Shown here piece by piece: positions 63,617 to 64,000 of a stretch of DNA of 64,000 nucleotides. This DNA is from Nitrospirota bacterium. Its GTDB lineage: Bacteria; Nitrospirota; Thermodesulfovibrionia; Thermodesulfovibrionales; Magnetobacteriaceae. The DNA lies in NCBI GenBank assembly GCA_015233895.1, contig JADFXG010000003.1, forward strand, positions 124,001-188,000, read 5' to 3'. The stretch's first letter is position 1. Each line of letters begins with the position of its first letter. Made by a program: the position numbers and the translations under genes. Under the pieces are notes generated by a model. It was given only the letters and a program-made list of their open reading frames with translations. It made no database searches and had not been told where the DNA came from.

Positions 63617-64000
63617 TTGTACGAAAAAATTTTAGTAATAAAGCCAAGCTCTTATGGTGATGTGATTCATGCGCTGCCGTTTTTACAGGCATTAAAAAAC
63701 AAATATCCAAAAGCTGAAATCCACTGGGTGATAGCTGCTTCACTTAAGAGTATTCTTTATAACCATCCATTGATTGACCGTCTGTGGGTAATCGAAAAAG
63801 ACAAGTGGAAAAATATAGGGAGAATCACTGATACCATCAGAGAATTGCGCTCTCTGAGAACTGAACTCAGAAGAGAGCGGTACTCCCTTGTTGTGGATTT
63901 ACAGGGGCTCCTCCGAAGCGGAGTAATTGCGCAGATGAGCGGATGCAACAACGTTATCGGCTTTAAAGAGGCACGGGAGGGCAGCAGATTTTTTTATACT
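63617..64000 (+). CDS. Heptosyltransferase (GT9), N-terminal part
   Basis: The frame starts with TTG at 63617 (GGGAG 6 bases upstream) and runs off the right edge after 128 codons. The translation continues YEKILVIKPSSYGDVIHALP, HWVIAASLKSILYNHPLIDR and YSLVVDLQGLLRSGVIAQMS. These are the N-terminal signatures of WaaC/WaaF-type ADP-heptose:LPS heptosyltransferases, which build the LPS inner core in the cytoplasm. About 60% of the protein is missing. WaaC versus WaaF is undecided. A TATAAT at 63582-63587 may be its -10 element. Confidence 0.88.
   Translation, partial: MYEKILVIKPSSYGDVIHALPFLQALKNKYPKAEIHWVIAASLKSILYNHPLIDRLWVIEKDKWKNIGRITDTIRELRSLRTELRRERYSLVVDLQGLLRSGVIAQMSGCNNVIGFKEAREGSRFFYT

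Overview
The window looks like a piece of chromosome from a Gram-negative (diderm) bacterium. It carries LPS export genes (lptC, lptA, lptB), a heptosyltransferase, a TonB-dependent receptor, sigma-54 with two NtrC-type AAA+ proteins, system II cytochrome c maturation, and a menaquinone-type UbiD decarboxylase. Gene style and order (dprA, an Smg-like gene, then topA; a CobB fused to a HEAT-like domain; a large kinase/WD40 protein; dispersed intergenic hairpins) suggest Nitrospirota or a deltaproteobacterium-like lineage. That placement is an inference from gene content, not a computed result.

Layout. 1-4 kb (minus): the 5' part of a UbiD decarboxylase, an 862-residue DUF4124 membrane protein with six 96-bp tandem repeats, and a small surface-type protein. 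4.2-9.2 kb (plus): argG, dprA, a small Smg-like gene and topA, followed by tRNA-Val(GAC). 9.5-13 kb: a degenerate sigma-54-activator-like AAA+ protein, a slipin and an intact sigma-54 response regulator. 13.07-16.49 kb: a compact AT-rich four-gene cassette with its own promoter. It encodes a YwgA/SocA-like protein, a small PD-(D/E)xK nuclease-like protein, a protein with a tRNA-guanine-transglycosylase-like zinc motif, and a SIR2 protein with a zinc ribbon. This is the best candidate in the window for an undescribed defence system. 16.5-18.5 kb: an outer-membrane-type lipoprotein and radA. 18.7-22.6 kb: a thiSGECD thiamine operon behind a TPP riboswitch with an intrinsic terminator. 22.7-25.2 kb: an NRAMP-related transporter paired with a soluble MgtE-N/CBS sensor. 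25.4-35 kb: split transketolase, two radical SAM enzymes, a glycosyltransferase, two methyltransferases, an epimerase and membrane proteins, apparently a glycoconjugate or lipid cluster. 35.2-38.6 kb: a CobB-HEAT fusion and murA. 38.5-45.4 kb (minus): two Ser/Thr kinases (one with TPR, WD40 and HEAT-like parts, one with an FHA domain), a lipoprotein and a small membrane protein. 45.5-53.5 kb: a DsbC-like protein with a c-type heme motif, a GT21 / PHP / GH1 trio, an ArnT-like glycosyltransferase, a PP-loop thiouridylase and an AEC transporter. 53.6-56.7 kb (minus): a remnant of an Rpn-type nuclease, hemA, a ccsA-type gene and a MobB-like P-loop protein. 56.9-61.6 kb (plus): lptC-lptA-lptB-rpoN-hpf-rapZ, the classic envelope/sigma-54 operon. 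61.6-64 kb: a TonB-dependent receptor (minus) and the start of a heptosyltransferase (plus).

No stretch longer than about 300 bases lacks a gene. Three genes (dsbC-like, lptC, the TonB receptor) have good sigma-70 promoters placed so close to the start codon that their mRNAs may be almost leaderless. No complete insertion sequence, integrase, CRISPR array or rRNA was seen.
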